Shown here: positions 17,651-27,024 of the stretch, piece by piece | How the letters are laid out: every line of letters begins with the position of its first letter | How positions within the stretch are numbered: the stretch's first letter is position 1 | Origin: SG-bin9 sp049323835 | GTDB lineage: Bacteria; Pseudomonadota; Alphaproteobacteria; Rhizobiales; Xanthobacteraceae | Length of the DNA stretch: 64,000 nucleotides | Direction: 5' to 3' | Assembly: GCA_049323835.1 (NCBI GenBank) | Contig: JBMOOJ010000076.1 | Coordinates: forward strand, 48,523 to 112,522 | Program-made: the position numbers and the translations under genes | Notes under the pieces: model-generated | Told to the model about the DNA's origin: nothing | The model's database searches: none | What the model saw: only the letters and a program-made list of their open reading frames with translations

Positions 17651-18349
17651 ATGGCAATCTTTCGTTTCAAGTCTCCACGCTCGCATCATCTCATTGATGA
17701 CATCGCCGGGGCCATTCACTGGAACTACGACCGCGCGGAGCTGATCGCGGATGCCGTGGTCCACATCATCGGCCTCGGTTTCGGGCTCATCGCCTCCACC
17801 GTGCTGATCGTGCTGAGCGGCAGATTCTCGCCGCCGTCGGACATTTTTGCCGTGTCCGTTTATGCCGTCGGCCTGCTGACAATGCTGGCGCTCTCGGCCA
17901 CCTACAACATGTGGCCGGTGTCGCCGCGCAAATGGGTTCTGCGGCGGTTCGATCACTCGGCGATCTACGTGCTGATTGCGGCGACCTACACGCCGTTCGT
18001 GATGCAGATCAAGGATTCGACCGCGGCATGGCTGTTGCTCGGCGGCATCTGGCTTGTCGCCGTTATCGGCATCCTGATCAAGTTGTTTCTGCCCGGCCGC
18101 TTCGACCGCGTGTCGATCGGGCTCTATCTCGCGATGGGATGGAGCGGCTTTGTCGTCTACGACGCCGTGGTGGCGTCGCTGCCGCCGTTTACCCTGTGGC
18201 TGATCGCGATCGGCGGTCTGCTCTATACGTTCGGCGTAGTGTTCCACGCCTGGCAACGGCTCCGCTTCCAGAATGCGATCTGGCACGGATTTGTGTTGTC
18301 GGCGGCCGCCTGCCACTATGTGGCGGTGCTCGACCTCGTGCTGGCATAA
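17651..18349 (+). CDS. Hemolysin III/YqfA (PAQR-like) seven-helix membrane protein
   Basis: A 232-residue membrane protein with about seven helices. Family marks are the early histidine in ADAVVHIIGLGFG, FDHSAIYVLIAATYTPF in the middle, and a C-terminal FHAWQRLRF...IWHGFVL...CHYVAV segment whose histidines form the predicted metal site. The cellular role is uncertain; homologues affect membrane lipid balance. I use the ATG at 17651; an in-frame GTG at 17633 is possible. It is divergent from ycjX. Confidence 0.88.
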   Translation: MAIFRFKSPRSHHLIDDIAGAIHWNYDRAELIADAVVHIIGLGFGLIASTVLIVLSGRFSPPSDIFAVSVYAVGLLTMLALSATYNMWPVSPRKWVLRRFDHSAIYVLIAATYTPFVMQIKDSTAAWLLLGGIWLVAVIGILIKLFLPGRFDRVSIGLYLAMGWSGFVVYDAVVASLPPFTLWLIAIGGLLYTFGVVFHAWQRLRFQNAIWHGFVLSAAACHYVAVLDLVLA

Positions 18350-18398
18350 CCGGCAGGACTCGGCGAGCACGCCGTTTCAACAAGCCGGGTTTGATTCC

Positions 18399-19193
18399 AT
18401 GGATATTGCAGGCCAGACCGTGGTCGTGACCGGCGGCGCCAACGGCATCGGCCGTGCGCTCGCCGAAATCTTTCACCGCAACGGCGCGAAGCATGTCGCC
18501 GTCGCCGATCTCGACGAGGCGAACGCGCAAGTCGTTGCGAAGGGTGTCAACGGCTCGGCGTTCAAATGCGATGTGGCTAAGGAAAGCGACATCAAACATC
18601 TGATCGATGAGACGGAGAAGAACCACGGGCCGATCGGGCTGTTCTGTTCGAACGCTGGCATCGGCGGCGGCTTCGATCCGCTCTCCGTCAATGCCGGTGG
18701 CACCAGCGACGAACCGTGGGCGAGAAGCTGGGCGATCCATGTGATGGCGCATGTCTACGCTGCGCGGCATCTGATCCCGCGCATGAAGGATCGTGGCGGC
18801 GGCTATTTCCTCAACACCGTTTCGGCGGCTGGGTTGCTATCGCAGGTCGGCAGCGCGGCCTATTCCACGACCAAGCATGCGGCCGTGGGCTTTGCGGAGA
18901 ATCTCGCGATCTCGCATCGCGCCCACAACATTCGCGTCTCGATCCTCTGCCCGCAGGGCGTCGAGACCAACATGCTCGCGGGCCTGCCGAAGGGGCCGCA
19001 ATCCGGCGACGGCAATCTGATGCCTGAGGATGTCGCGGCTGCGGCGCTGGACGGCATCCGCAAGGAGACGTTCTGCATCCTGCCGCACCCGCAGGTGCTC
19101 GGCTACATGCGCAAGAAGACGGAAGACTACGATCGCTGGATCGGCGGCATGGCGAAGATCCAGGCGAAGCTGCGGGAAGGCGGCCTGAAGTAG
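18399..19193 (+). CDS. Short-chain dehydrogenase/reductase
   Basis: A 264-residue NAD(P)-binding SDR. The cofactor motif TGGANGIG is at about residues 12-19, the NAG motif is CSNAGIGGG, the catalytic serine lies in NTVSAAG and the YSTTKHA motif supplies Tyr and Lys. An acidic residue after beta-2 (VADLDEAN) suggests NAD(H) preference. The ATG at 18399 begins the canonical N-terminus; the longer open frame upstream overlaps the hemolysin III gene. Substrate unknown. Confidence 0.9.
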   Translation: MDIAGQTVVVTGGANGIGRALAEIFHRNGAKHVAVADLDEANAQVVAKGVNGSAFKCDVAKESDIKHLIDETEKNHGPIGLFCSNAGIGGGFDPLSVNAGGTSDEPWARSWAIHVMAHVYAARHLIPRMKDRGGGYFLNTVSAAGLLSQVGSAAYSTTKHAAVGFAENLAISHRAHNIRVSILCPQGVETNMLAGLPKGPQSGDGNLMPEDVAAAALDGIRKETFCILPHPQVLGYMRKKTEDYDRWIGGMAKIQAKLREGGLK

Positions 19194-19210
19194 TTTGCGA
19201 AAGCGCTCAT

Positions 19211-19329
19211 GGAATCCTCCCCTTTGTGGGGAGGGTGGCGCGTTGTGAGCGAAGCGAGCAACGGTGACGGGTGGGGGTACTCACCCCACCCCGGCCACCG
19301 CGCACCAANNNNNNNNNNGGAGGGATTCC
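19211..19329. repeat. Palindromic intergenic repeat interrupted by an assembly gap
   Basis: A left end GGAATCCTCCC and right end GGAGGGATTCC are inverted and enclose smaller hairpins (CTCCCC with GGGGAG; GGGTGGGG with CCCCACCC). Ten N at 19309-19318 replace an unknown number of bases. The element lies between the SDR gene and the convergent TPP enzyme gene. Confidence 0.7.
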
Positions 19330-19350
19330 GAGAACGCTCGGGCTACAAAA

Positions 19351-20976
<1,626 letters not shown>

Positions 20977-21075
20977 CGGAAAGTCCTTGCGGTTGAAGGG
21001 ATCAGGTTACATCGAAGTAACCGGAAGTCCATCGCATGATACCGCGGAGATGGTTGCCAAGGCAATTTTACTGTT

Positions 21076-21222
21076 CGTCATTCCGGGGCGCGAGCGCAGC
21101 AAGCGAGCCCGGAATCCATAACCACCTATGTTTGCTGAGTGCAGAGCCATGATCGATTTTCGCCACACAATTGCTGCGGCGTATGGATTCCGGACAGCCG
21201 CTTCGCGGCTTCCGGAATGACG
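21076..21222. repeat. Palindromic intergenic repeat, GTCATTCCGG family
   Basis: The outer ends GTCATTCCGG (21077-21086) and CCGGAATGAC (21212-21221) are inverted. Inner parts include GAGCCCGGAATCCAT and ATGGATTCCGG. The same family occurs again at 63681-63800, with matching ends and the same GGGGCGCGAGC start. It sits between two minus-strand genes. Confidence 0.75.
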
Positions 21223-21231
21223 GTTGGGGAG

Positions 21232-21597
21232 CTAGCGAATCCGCGTCCAGCTTTCGTTCCTGCACACGAGGCCGCCGAGCACGCAGCCCTTCGTCGTCAT
21301 GCGATCGCCGGCGATCGTGACGACCACGGAGAAGCGCAGATCGCGCTGCGGATCGTAGGCGCTGCCACTGAGCGTGCCATCCGGCTGCGGCTTGACGTCG
21401 AAGACGATCCTGTCGCCGACTTTCTCGCTCGTCACGTCCGGGCGGATGTAGGTGTCGGTCATGCAGATCTGCGCGCCGCACCGCTCGACCTTGACCCGCG
21501 CGATGCCGTCGCCGCGCGCCCACGCACCGAAGAAACCGTCGGCGAGTGCAGCGGTCGGGATCAGCGTCAGCAGAAGAGGGATTAGTGCGGCGCGCAT
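21232..21597 (-). CDS. Secreted DUF2147-family protein
   Basis: A 121-residue exported protein with a signal peptide MRAALIPLLLTLIPTAALA. The mature domain fits DUF2147: a GAWARGDGIARVKVERCGAQIC stretch with one cysteine pair, a DVKPQPDGTLSGSAYDP middle and a C-terminal second cysteine pair (KGCVLGGLVC). The domain is a small beta-barrel of unknown ligand. It lies 39 bases downstream of the MaoC gene and could share its transcript, although no functional link is evident. Confidence 0.75.
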   Translation of the reverse strand: MRAALIPLLLTLIPTAALADGFFGAWARGDGIARVKVERCGAQICMTDTYIRPDVTSEKVGDRIVFDVKPQPDGTLSGSAYDPQRDLRFSVVVTIAGDRMTTKGCVLGGLVCRNESWTRIR

Positions 21598-21636
21598 GCC
21601 GCAAATACGCGGCAGCGAGGGGAGGGGTTTCGCGAC

Positions 21637-22497
21637 TTAGAGCGTCGCCGTGCCCTTCATGGTGGGCTCGCCCTTGCTGTTGGCGGTCCACAGCTCCAGA
21701 CCCGCTGCCGTCCTGTTGGCGTTGACGCTGAACTCGGAGCCTTCGAACAGCGGCTGGAGGCCGCGATAGGCGAATGTCGCCGGCGCCTTGCCGCCGTTCA
21801 GCTTGGCGGCGAACTCGACCAGCAGCGCGGCCTGCATCGGGCCGTGGAACACGAGGCCCGGATAGCCCTCGACCTTGGTTACGTAGTCACGGTCGTAATG
21901 AATGCGGTGGCCGTTGAACGTCAGCGCCGAGTAGCGGAATAGCAGTACGGTGTCGGCCATGTGCGTCTCGACATGCGGCGCGGCCGGCGGGATCGGCGGC
22001 GCTTTCGGCGCCGCCTGCGGGCCGGTGGTCGCCTCGCGGTAGACGATATCATGGCGTTCCTTGATGGCGACACCGCGTGAGGTCGAGATCGTGTGGTTCA
22101 CGGCAACGAAACACAGCGTGCCGGTCGAACCGCTCTTGATGTTGATGTCGCCGATTGTCGAGGAGCGCGTGACCTCGTCGCCCACGCGCAGCGTGTCGAC
22201 GAACGCGATCTCGCCACCCGCCCACATGCGGCGCGGCAGTGGCACCGGCGGCAGGAAGCCGCCGCGCTTCGGATGGCCGTCCTCGCTCAGCATCGATGCG
22301 GGATACACCGGCGGCGCGAGGCACCAGTGCGTGGTGAACGGCGCGGCGTCGCCCGTCTTCGGCGCGCCGATATCGAGAAACAGCGTCGCGCGCAGGCCCT
22401 TCACCAGTTGTGCGGTGACGACGTCGGAGACTTCCTCGGTCTTGCCGATCCACTGGCGCAGATGATCGATGTCGAGCTTTTCCGCGGTCGCGGTCAT
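21637..22497 (-). CDS. MaoC/HTD2-like double hot-dog acyl-CoA hydratase
   Basis: A 286-residue enzyme with an N-terminal hot-dog domain and a C-terminal MaoC-like domain holding the hydratase motif LTFNGHRIHYDRDY followed by EGYPGLVFHGP. This layout matches mesaconyl-C4-CoA and itaconyl-CoA hydratases. The start is the ATG at 22497, which overlaps the CaiB stop by four bases; the longer open frame lies inside the CaiB gene. With CaiB and the acyl-CoA dehydrogenase it probably hydrates a branched or dicarboxylic enoyl-CoA. Confidence 0.85.
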   Translation of the reverse strand: MTATAEKLDIDHLRQWIGKTEEVSDVVTAQLVKGLRATLFLDIGAPKTGDAAPFTTHWCLAPPVYPASMLSEDGHPKRGGFLPPVPLPRRMWAGGEIAFVDTLRVGDEVTRSSTIGDINIKSGSTGTLCFVAVNHTISTSRGVAIKERHDIVYREATTGPQAAPKAPPIPPAAPHVETHMADTVLLFRYSALTFNGHRIHYDRDYVTKVEGYPGLVFHGPMQAALLVEFAAKLNGGKAPATFAYRGLQPLFEGSEFSVNANRTAAGLELWTANSKGEPTMKGTATL

Positions 22498-23633
22498 GAT
22501 GCGATCTTTCCCTTTTGCGCGGTCGCCGGAACGCTGGCCGTGTGCTCGCCGATCGCCGGCACCGCGCCGTAGCGGCGCGTTTCGCCCATCACCTGCGCAC
22601 CGGGCGCGGGATAAGAGACGACGCCATTCGGAGTTGCGACCTCGATGCGCCGCAGGTGCGGATGCTTCGCCAGATCGTCCATGGTGTTCACTTCGGCGAA
22701 CGCGATGTCGGCGTCGTCGAGGCGCTTGACCAGTTCGTCGCGCGAGAGCGAGCCGAACACCTTGGCGACGATCGTGTCGGTGGCGTCGCGGTTGCGGACG
22801 CGCTCGATGCCGTTGGCGAGGCGCGGATCCTTCAGCAGCTCGGGAATCTGCATCACGTCGGTGCAGAGCGTGCGCCATTCGCGCTCGTTCTGGATCGAGA
22901 TCAGCACCGGGCGGCCGTCCTTCGAAAGGAACACGCCGTAGGGTGCGATCGACGTGTGCGAGAGGCCGATGCGCTTCGGCGTGTTGCCGTTCTCCGCGTT
23001 GAGCAGCGGCACAGTCAACCAATCCGCCATCACGTCGAACATCGAAATGCGGATGTCGGCGCCCTGTCCGGTGCGCGAGCGTGCGATCAGTGCTTCGAGG
23101 ATCGCCGCATGCGCGGCGGCACCGGTCGAGACGTCGACCACCGACATGCCGACGCGGGCAGGCGCTTCCGGTCCGCCGGTGAGCGAGGCGAGGCCGCTCT
23201 CGGCCTGAATGAGCAGATCGTAGGCCTTGCGCTCGGCATACGGGCCGGTGTCGCCATAGCCGGTGATGGTGGCGATGATCAGCTTCGGATACTGCGCGCG
23301 CAGCCGCTCGCGGGTGAAGCCGAGCTTGTCCATCGAGCCGGGCTTGAGATTCTGCACCAGCACGTCGGCGCTGGCGATCAATGTTTCGAGGCTGGCGCGG
23401 CCGTCGGGCGTTGCGAGATCGATGACGACCGACTGCTTGCCGCGGTTGAGCCAGACGAAGTAGCTGCTCTGGCCTTTCGCTGCCGCATCATAGGCGCGGG
23501 CGAAGTCGCCTTCGGGGCGCTCCACCTTGATGACGGTGGCGCCGGCATCGGCAAGGCGCGAGGTGCAGAACGGAGCGGCGACAGCCTGCTCCACGGCGAT
23601 GACGGTCAGTCCCTCAAGCGGCAGTGTAGTCAT
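22494..23633 (-). CDS. CaiB/BaiF (class III) CoA-transferase
   Basis: A 379-residue family III CoA-transferase that would move CoA between carboxylic acids through an aspartyl thioester. The N-terminal Rossmann part has GATVIKVERPEGD and the NRGKQSVVIDL segment; the likely nucleophile is D167 in SVVDVSTGAA. It is translationally coupled to the MaoC hydratase (ATGA overlap). Family members in such gene sets act on itaconate, mesaconate or succinate. The upstream gap to the acyl-CoA dehydrogenase holds a repeat with an assembly gap, so operon continuity cannot be proven. Confidence 0.88.
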   Translation of the reverse strand: MTTLPLEGLTVIAVEQAVAAPFCTSRLADAGATVIKVERPEGDFARAYDAAAKGQSSYFVWLNRGKQSVVIDLATPDGRASLETLIASADVLVQNLKPGSMDKLGFTRERLRAQYPKLIIATITGYGDTGPYAERKAYDLLIQAESGLASLTGGPEAPARVGMSVVDVSTGAAAHAAILEALIARSRTGQGADIRISMFDVMADWLTVPLLNAENGNTPKRIGLSHTSIAPYGVFLSKDGRPVLISIQNEREWRTLCTDVMQIPELLKDPRLANGIERVRNRDATDTIVAKVFGSLSRDELVKRLDDADIAFAEVNTMDDLAKHPHLRRIEVATPNGVVSYPAPGAQVMGETRRYGAVPAIGEHTASVPATAQKGKIAS

Positions 23634-23637
23634 TCTT

Positions 23638-23763
23638 TACCTCTCCCCGCCTGCGGGGAGAGGTCGCCCGCCGGCNNNNNNNNNNTCACGGCGTCGGCGC
23701 GGCGGGTGAGGAGGTTATGCCGCCCCTCACCCCAACCCTCTCCCCGCAAGCGGGGAGAGGGAG
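23638..23763. repeat. Palindromic intergenic repeat interrupted by an assembly gap
   Basis: Two strong hairpins, CTCTCCCCGC/GCGGGGAGAG at 23641-23663 and CTCTCCCCGC/GCGGGGAGAG near 23740-23761, flank ten N at 23676-23685. Part of the middle, GCCGCCCCTCACCCC, recalls the repeat at 19211. It lies between acyl-CoA dehydrogenase and CaiB genes in an otherwise tight gene run. Confidence 0.7.
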
Positions 23764-23797
23764 CGCTCATCGCATCAAATCGATTCACTGTCACAAC

Positions 23798-24964
23798 TCA
23801 ATACGACCGCGGCATGCCCAGCACGTGCTCGGCGATGAATGAGAGCACCAGATTGGTCGAAATCGGCGCGACCTGATAGAGGCGCGTTTCGCGGAACTTG
23901 CGCTCGACGTCGTATTCCTCGGCGAAGCCGAAGCCGCCATGCGTCTGGATGCAGGCGTTGGCCGCCTCCCACGACGCATCGGCCGCGAGCATCTTCGCCA
24001 TGTTGGCCTCTGCGCCGCAATCCTCGCCCGCTTCGTAAAGGCGTGTCGCCTCACGCACCATCAATTCGGCGGCACGCATCGCGGCATAAGCCTTGGCGAT
24101 CGGAAACTGGATGCCCTGGTTCTTGCCGATCGGATGGCCGAAAACGGAGCGCTCACGCGCGTAGTCCGACGCTTTCTTGATGAACCACTTGGCGTCGCCG
24201 ATGCATTCGGATGCGATCAGGATCCGCTCGGCATTCATGCCGGAGAGGATGTAGCGGAAGCCCTTGCCTTCCTCGCCGATGAGGTTCTCGGCCGGCACGC
24301 GCAGCTCGTCGAAGAACACTTCTGTCGTCGAGTGGTTCATCATCGTGCGGATCGGGCGGATGGTGAGGCCGTTGCCGCGCGCCGCCTTCATGTCGACGAG
24401 GAACACGGAGAGGCCGTCCGTGCGCTTCTTCGCCTGCTCCTTCGGCGTGGTGCGCGCGAGCAGCACCATCAGGTCCGAATGTTCGGCGCGGCTGGTCCAG
24501 ATCTTCTGGCCGGAGACGACATACTCGCTGTTCCCGTCCTTGCGGGCGAACGTCTTGATCGACGAGGTGTCGGTGCCGCTGGTCGGTTCGGTGACGCCGA
24601 ACGCCTGGAGGCGGACTTCGCCGGTGGCGATCTTCGGCAGCCACTTCTTTTTCTGCTCTTCGTTGCCGTGACGGAGCACCGTGCCCATCGTGTACATCTG
24701 GGCGTGACAGGCGCCGGCGTTGCAGCCTGCGCGATGAACTTCCTCGAGGATCGCCGCGCCCGCCGAAAGCTTCAGGCCCGCGCCGCCGTATTCCTCGGGG
24801 ATCAGCACCGAGAGGTAACCCGATTGCGTCAGCGCGCCGACGAAGTCGGTGGGGTAAGCCATCTCGCGATCGAGCTTTCGCCAATACTCGCCCGGAAACT
24901 GGGCGCAGAGTTTCGCGACGGCTTCGCGGATGTCGGTGTATTCGTCGTGAGTGTGCTGGGTCAT
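23798..24964 (-). CDS. Acyl-CoA dehydrogenase family protein with atypical active-site loop
   Basis: A 388-residue flavoprotein of the acyl-CoA dehydrogenase fold. Flavin-contact motifs AFGVTEPTSGTD and QKIWTSRAEHSD are present, as is QTHGGFGFAEEYDVERKFRE. After this the usual EGT catalytic glutamate segment is replaced by YQVAPISTN. A glutamate at E246 (SGMNAERILIA) lies where isovaleryl-CoA dehydrogenase has its base. It starts at the ATG at 24964, seven bases after the thioesterase, and should transfer electrons to ETF. It presumably introduces the double bond that the MaoC hydratase uses. Confidence 0.88.
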   Translation of the reverse strand: MTQHTHDEYTDIREAVAKLCAQFPGEYWRKLDREMAYPTDFVGALTQSGYLSVLIPEEYGGAGLKLSAGAAILEEVHRAGCNAGACHAQMYTMGTVLRHGNEEQKKKWLPKIATGEVRLQAFGVTEPTSGTDTSSIKTFARKDGNSEYVVSGQKIWTSRAEHSDLMVLLARTTPKEQAKKRTDGLSVFLVDMKAARGNGLTIRPIRTMMNHSTTEVFFDELRVPAENLIGEEGKGFRYILSGMNAERILIASECIGDAKWFIKKASDYARERSVFGHPIGKNQGIQFPIAKAYAAMRAAELMVREATRLYEAGEDCGAEANMAKMLAADASWEAANACIQTHGGFGFAEEYDVERKFRETRLYQVAPISTNLVLSFIAEHVLGMPRSY

Positions 24965-24971
24965 CGCGGCT

Positions 24972-25421
24972 TCAGGATTTCCGGGTTGGCAGATCGACGG
25001 ATCGCATGGTGGCCGTGCCAAAGGCACAGACGCGCTCGATGCCGTTGTTCTGCGAAATCACTTCGATCTTTGCAACGCCAATTGTGCCGCCGCCCTGCAT
25101 GGCTTCGGCGCGGGCTATGAGTTTGTCGCCATCCGCGGGACTCAGGAAGTTGATCTTGAACTCGATGGTCACGCCAATCTTGCCTTCAGGCAAGGTCGTC
25201 GACACCGCAGCACCAGCGGCCTGATCGGCCAATGCGGCGATCACGCCGCCATGGAAGTGGCCACCGAATTGCAGCAGGTCTTGACGTTTCACGAGTGCGA
25301 GTTCTACGCGGCCGGGCATGACCGACACGACATGCATGCCGGACTCACGCGCGAAACCCGGAAGCGCCATCACCATCTCGACAAGCGCTTGCGGATCTTG
25401 TTTGCTCAACGCTACCTCCAT
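24972..25421 (-). CDS. PaaI-type hot-dog acyl-CoA thioesterase
   Basis: A 149-residue thioesterase of the PaaI/YbgC-like hot-dog group. The active-site helix motif FHGGVIAALADQAAG is clear, with the aspartate as likely base. It hydrolyses acyl-CoA in the cytoplasm; in such operons it usually rescues CoA from dead-end intermediates. It is followed after seven bases by the acyl-CoA dehydrogenase. The ribosome site GGGGAG at 25427-25432 is folded into a hairpin, which may limit translation. Confidence 0.85.
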   Translation of the reverse strand: MEVALSKQDPQALVEMVMALPGFARESGMHVVSVMPGRVELALVKRQDLLQFGGHFHGGVIAALADQAAGAAVSTTLPEGKIGVTIEFKINFLSPADGDKLIARAEAMQGGGTIGVAKIEVISQNNGIERVCAFGTATMRSVDLPTRKS

Positions 25422-25427
25422 CGACGC

Positions 25428-25445
25428 TCCCCGCGAAAGCGGGGA
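25428..25445 (-). promoter_or_regulatory. Hairpin that covers the thioesterase ribosome-binding site
   Basis: On the minus strand the arms TCCCCGC and GCGGGGA, joined by TTTC, form a seven-pair GC stem. The Shine-Dalgarno GGGGAG lies in its second arm, five bases before the start codon at 25421. It may be a remnant of the CTCCCCGC repeat family that was recruited into the 5' end of this mRNA. Confidence 0.45.
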
Positions 25446-25567
25446 CGCGGAGGTTTTACGAGCATCCCGGGATATCCCGCAACTCGTCAGCCAAACTTAC
25501 GCAGTTCAGCAAGTATGGATGCAGCTTGCGCAAGAATGATCTGCGTGCCGCGCGGCGCGCAATCCCG

Positions 25568-26857
25568 TCAGCCCGGGATGCGCACCGGCAGCGTTTCGTA
25601 GCCCTTCACGAAGCTCGAATAAACCCGCTTCGGTTCGCCGACCACTTCGATCTTCTCGAAGCGCTTCAGGATTTCCTGCCACACGATCCGCAGTTGCAGT
25701 TCGGCAAGCCGCATGCCGACGCAGCGATGGATGCCGAAGCCGAACGAAAGATGGATGCGCGGCCGCGCCCGGTCGATGATGAACTGATCCGGATTCTCGA
25801 TCACGGTCTCATCGCGGTTGCCCGAGACGTACCACATCACCACGCGGTCGCCCTTCTTGATCTTCTGGCCGTGCATTTCGGTGTCGACCAGCGCGGTGCG
25901 GCGCATGTGCGCGAGCGGCGTTTGCCAGCGGATGACTTCCGGCACCATGGTATCGATCAGGTCCGGATTCTCGCGCAGCTTGCGGTACTCTTCCGGGTTC
26001 TCGTTCAGCGCCAGCACGGAGCCGGTCATGGTGTTGCGGGTGGTGTCGTTACCGCCGACGATGAGCAGGATGATGTTGCCCATCAGGTTGTCGGGGTCCA
26101 TGTAGCGCGTCGCGTCGTTGTGGCACATCATCGAGATGAGATCGTTGCGCGGCTCGGAGTTCACGCGCTCGTTCCAGAGCCTGGTGAAGTAGGCGGCGCA
26201 CTCGTTCATTTCCTGGCGGCGCTGCTCTTCGGATTCGACGATGCCGCTCTTCGGCAGGGCGGTCGACACGTCCGACCAGCGGGTCAGCTTACGCCGCTCC
26301 TCCCATGGGAAATCGAACAGCGTCGCCAGCATCTGCGTTGTCAGTTCGATCGAGACGCGCTCGACGAAGTTGAAGGTCTCGTTGCGGGGCAGGTTGTCCA
26401 GCACCTTACCGGCACGCTCGCGGATCAGGATTGCCAGTTCGTCGAGATGCTTCGGCGTGAACATCGGCTGCACGGTCTTGCGCTGCTCGGAATGGCGCGG
26501 CTGATCCATGGCGATGAAGCTCGGCCAGTCGTAGCCGGGCGGCACGTCGCGGATCGAAATGCCGCCGAGCGTCACGTCCGAGGAAAAGATGCCGTGGTTG
26601 GTGTCGACATGCATGATGTCGTTGTAGCGGGTGACCGACCAGTACGGCTCGATCGGCGCCTTGGTGCAGAAGTGGATCGGCGCTTCGTTGCGCAGCCGCT
26701 CGAACACGGGGTGCCAGGTGTCGGAGCGGAAGAGCTGGGGCGCGCCTGGATGCAAATCCGCGATCGGCGTGGCGTAGGCGTACTCGCGTGCGGCCTTGAT
26801 GCGCTCTGCTTTGCCGGGCTCGGTGTAGCCGCGGTCCTTGGTTGCGATGTCCAGCAT
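25568..26857 (-). CDS. Cytochrome P450, CYP153-like (alkane/fatty acid hydroxylase)
   Basis: A 429-residue soluble P450. The oxygen-binding I-helix motif GGNDTT is at 268-273, the ExxR motif EVIR at 307-310 and the haem-ligand segment FGFGIHRCVG places the cysteine at C379. The segment WQTPLAHMRRTA and the haem loop read like the CYP153 group, which hydroxylates the ends of medium-chain alkanes and fatty acids. A GGGAGGA box lies just before the ATG. CYP153 enzymes need a ferredoxin and a ferredoxin reductase; neither gene is adjacent here. Its substrate cannot be named from sequence alone. Confidence 0.85.
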   Translation of the reverse strand: MLDIATKDRGYTEPGKAERIKAAREYAYATPIADLHPGAPQLFRSDTWHPVFERLRNEAPIHFCTKAPIEPYWSVTRYNDIMHVDTNHGIFSSDVTLGGISIRDVPPGYDWPSFIAMDQPRHSEQRKTVQPMFTPKHLDELAILIRERAGKVLDNLPRNETFNFVERVSIELTTQMLATLFDFPWEERRKLTRWSDVSTALPKSGIVESEEQRRQEMNECAAYFTRLWNERVNSEPRNDLISMMCHNDATRYMDPDNLMGNIILLIVGGNDTTRNTMTGSVLALNENPEEYRKLRENPDLIDTMVPEVIRWQTPLAHMRRTALVDTEMHGQKIKKGDRVVMWYVSGNRDETVIENPDQFIIDRARPRIHLSFGFGIHRCVGMRLAELQLRIVWQEILKRFEKIEVVGEPKRVYSSFVKGYETLPVRIPG

Positions 26858-27024
26858 ACATTCCTCCCGTAATCTTTACGGGTGATTAGACCTCGCGCTG
26901 GCCGCGAGAACAAGGTTGCAACGCTGGAACCCGTTTTTGGTGTGCTGGAACGGGACATTCTCATAAGGGTTGTTAATCATTTTATCCTTAAACTCTAGGT
27001 AGCTCCGAACCTGAGGATTGGAAT
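26858..27024. other. AT-rich divergent region between the P450 and chemoreceptor genes
   Basis: Contains the P450 promoter on one side and the chemoreceptor promoter on the other. A palindrome with arms CCGTAA and TTACGG lies at about 26874-26888. The stretch GTTGTTAATCATTTTATCC before the chemoreceptor is notably AT-rich for this genome. Confidence 0.35.
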
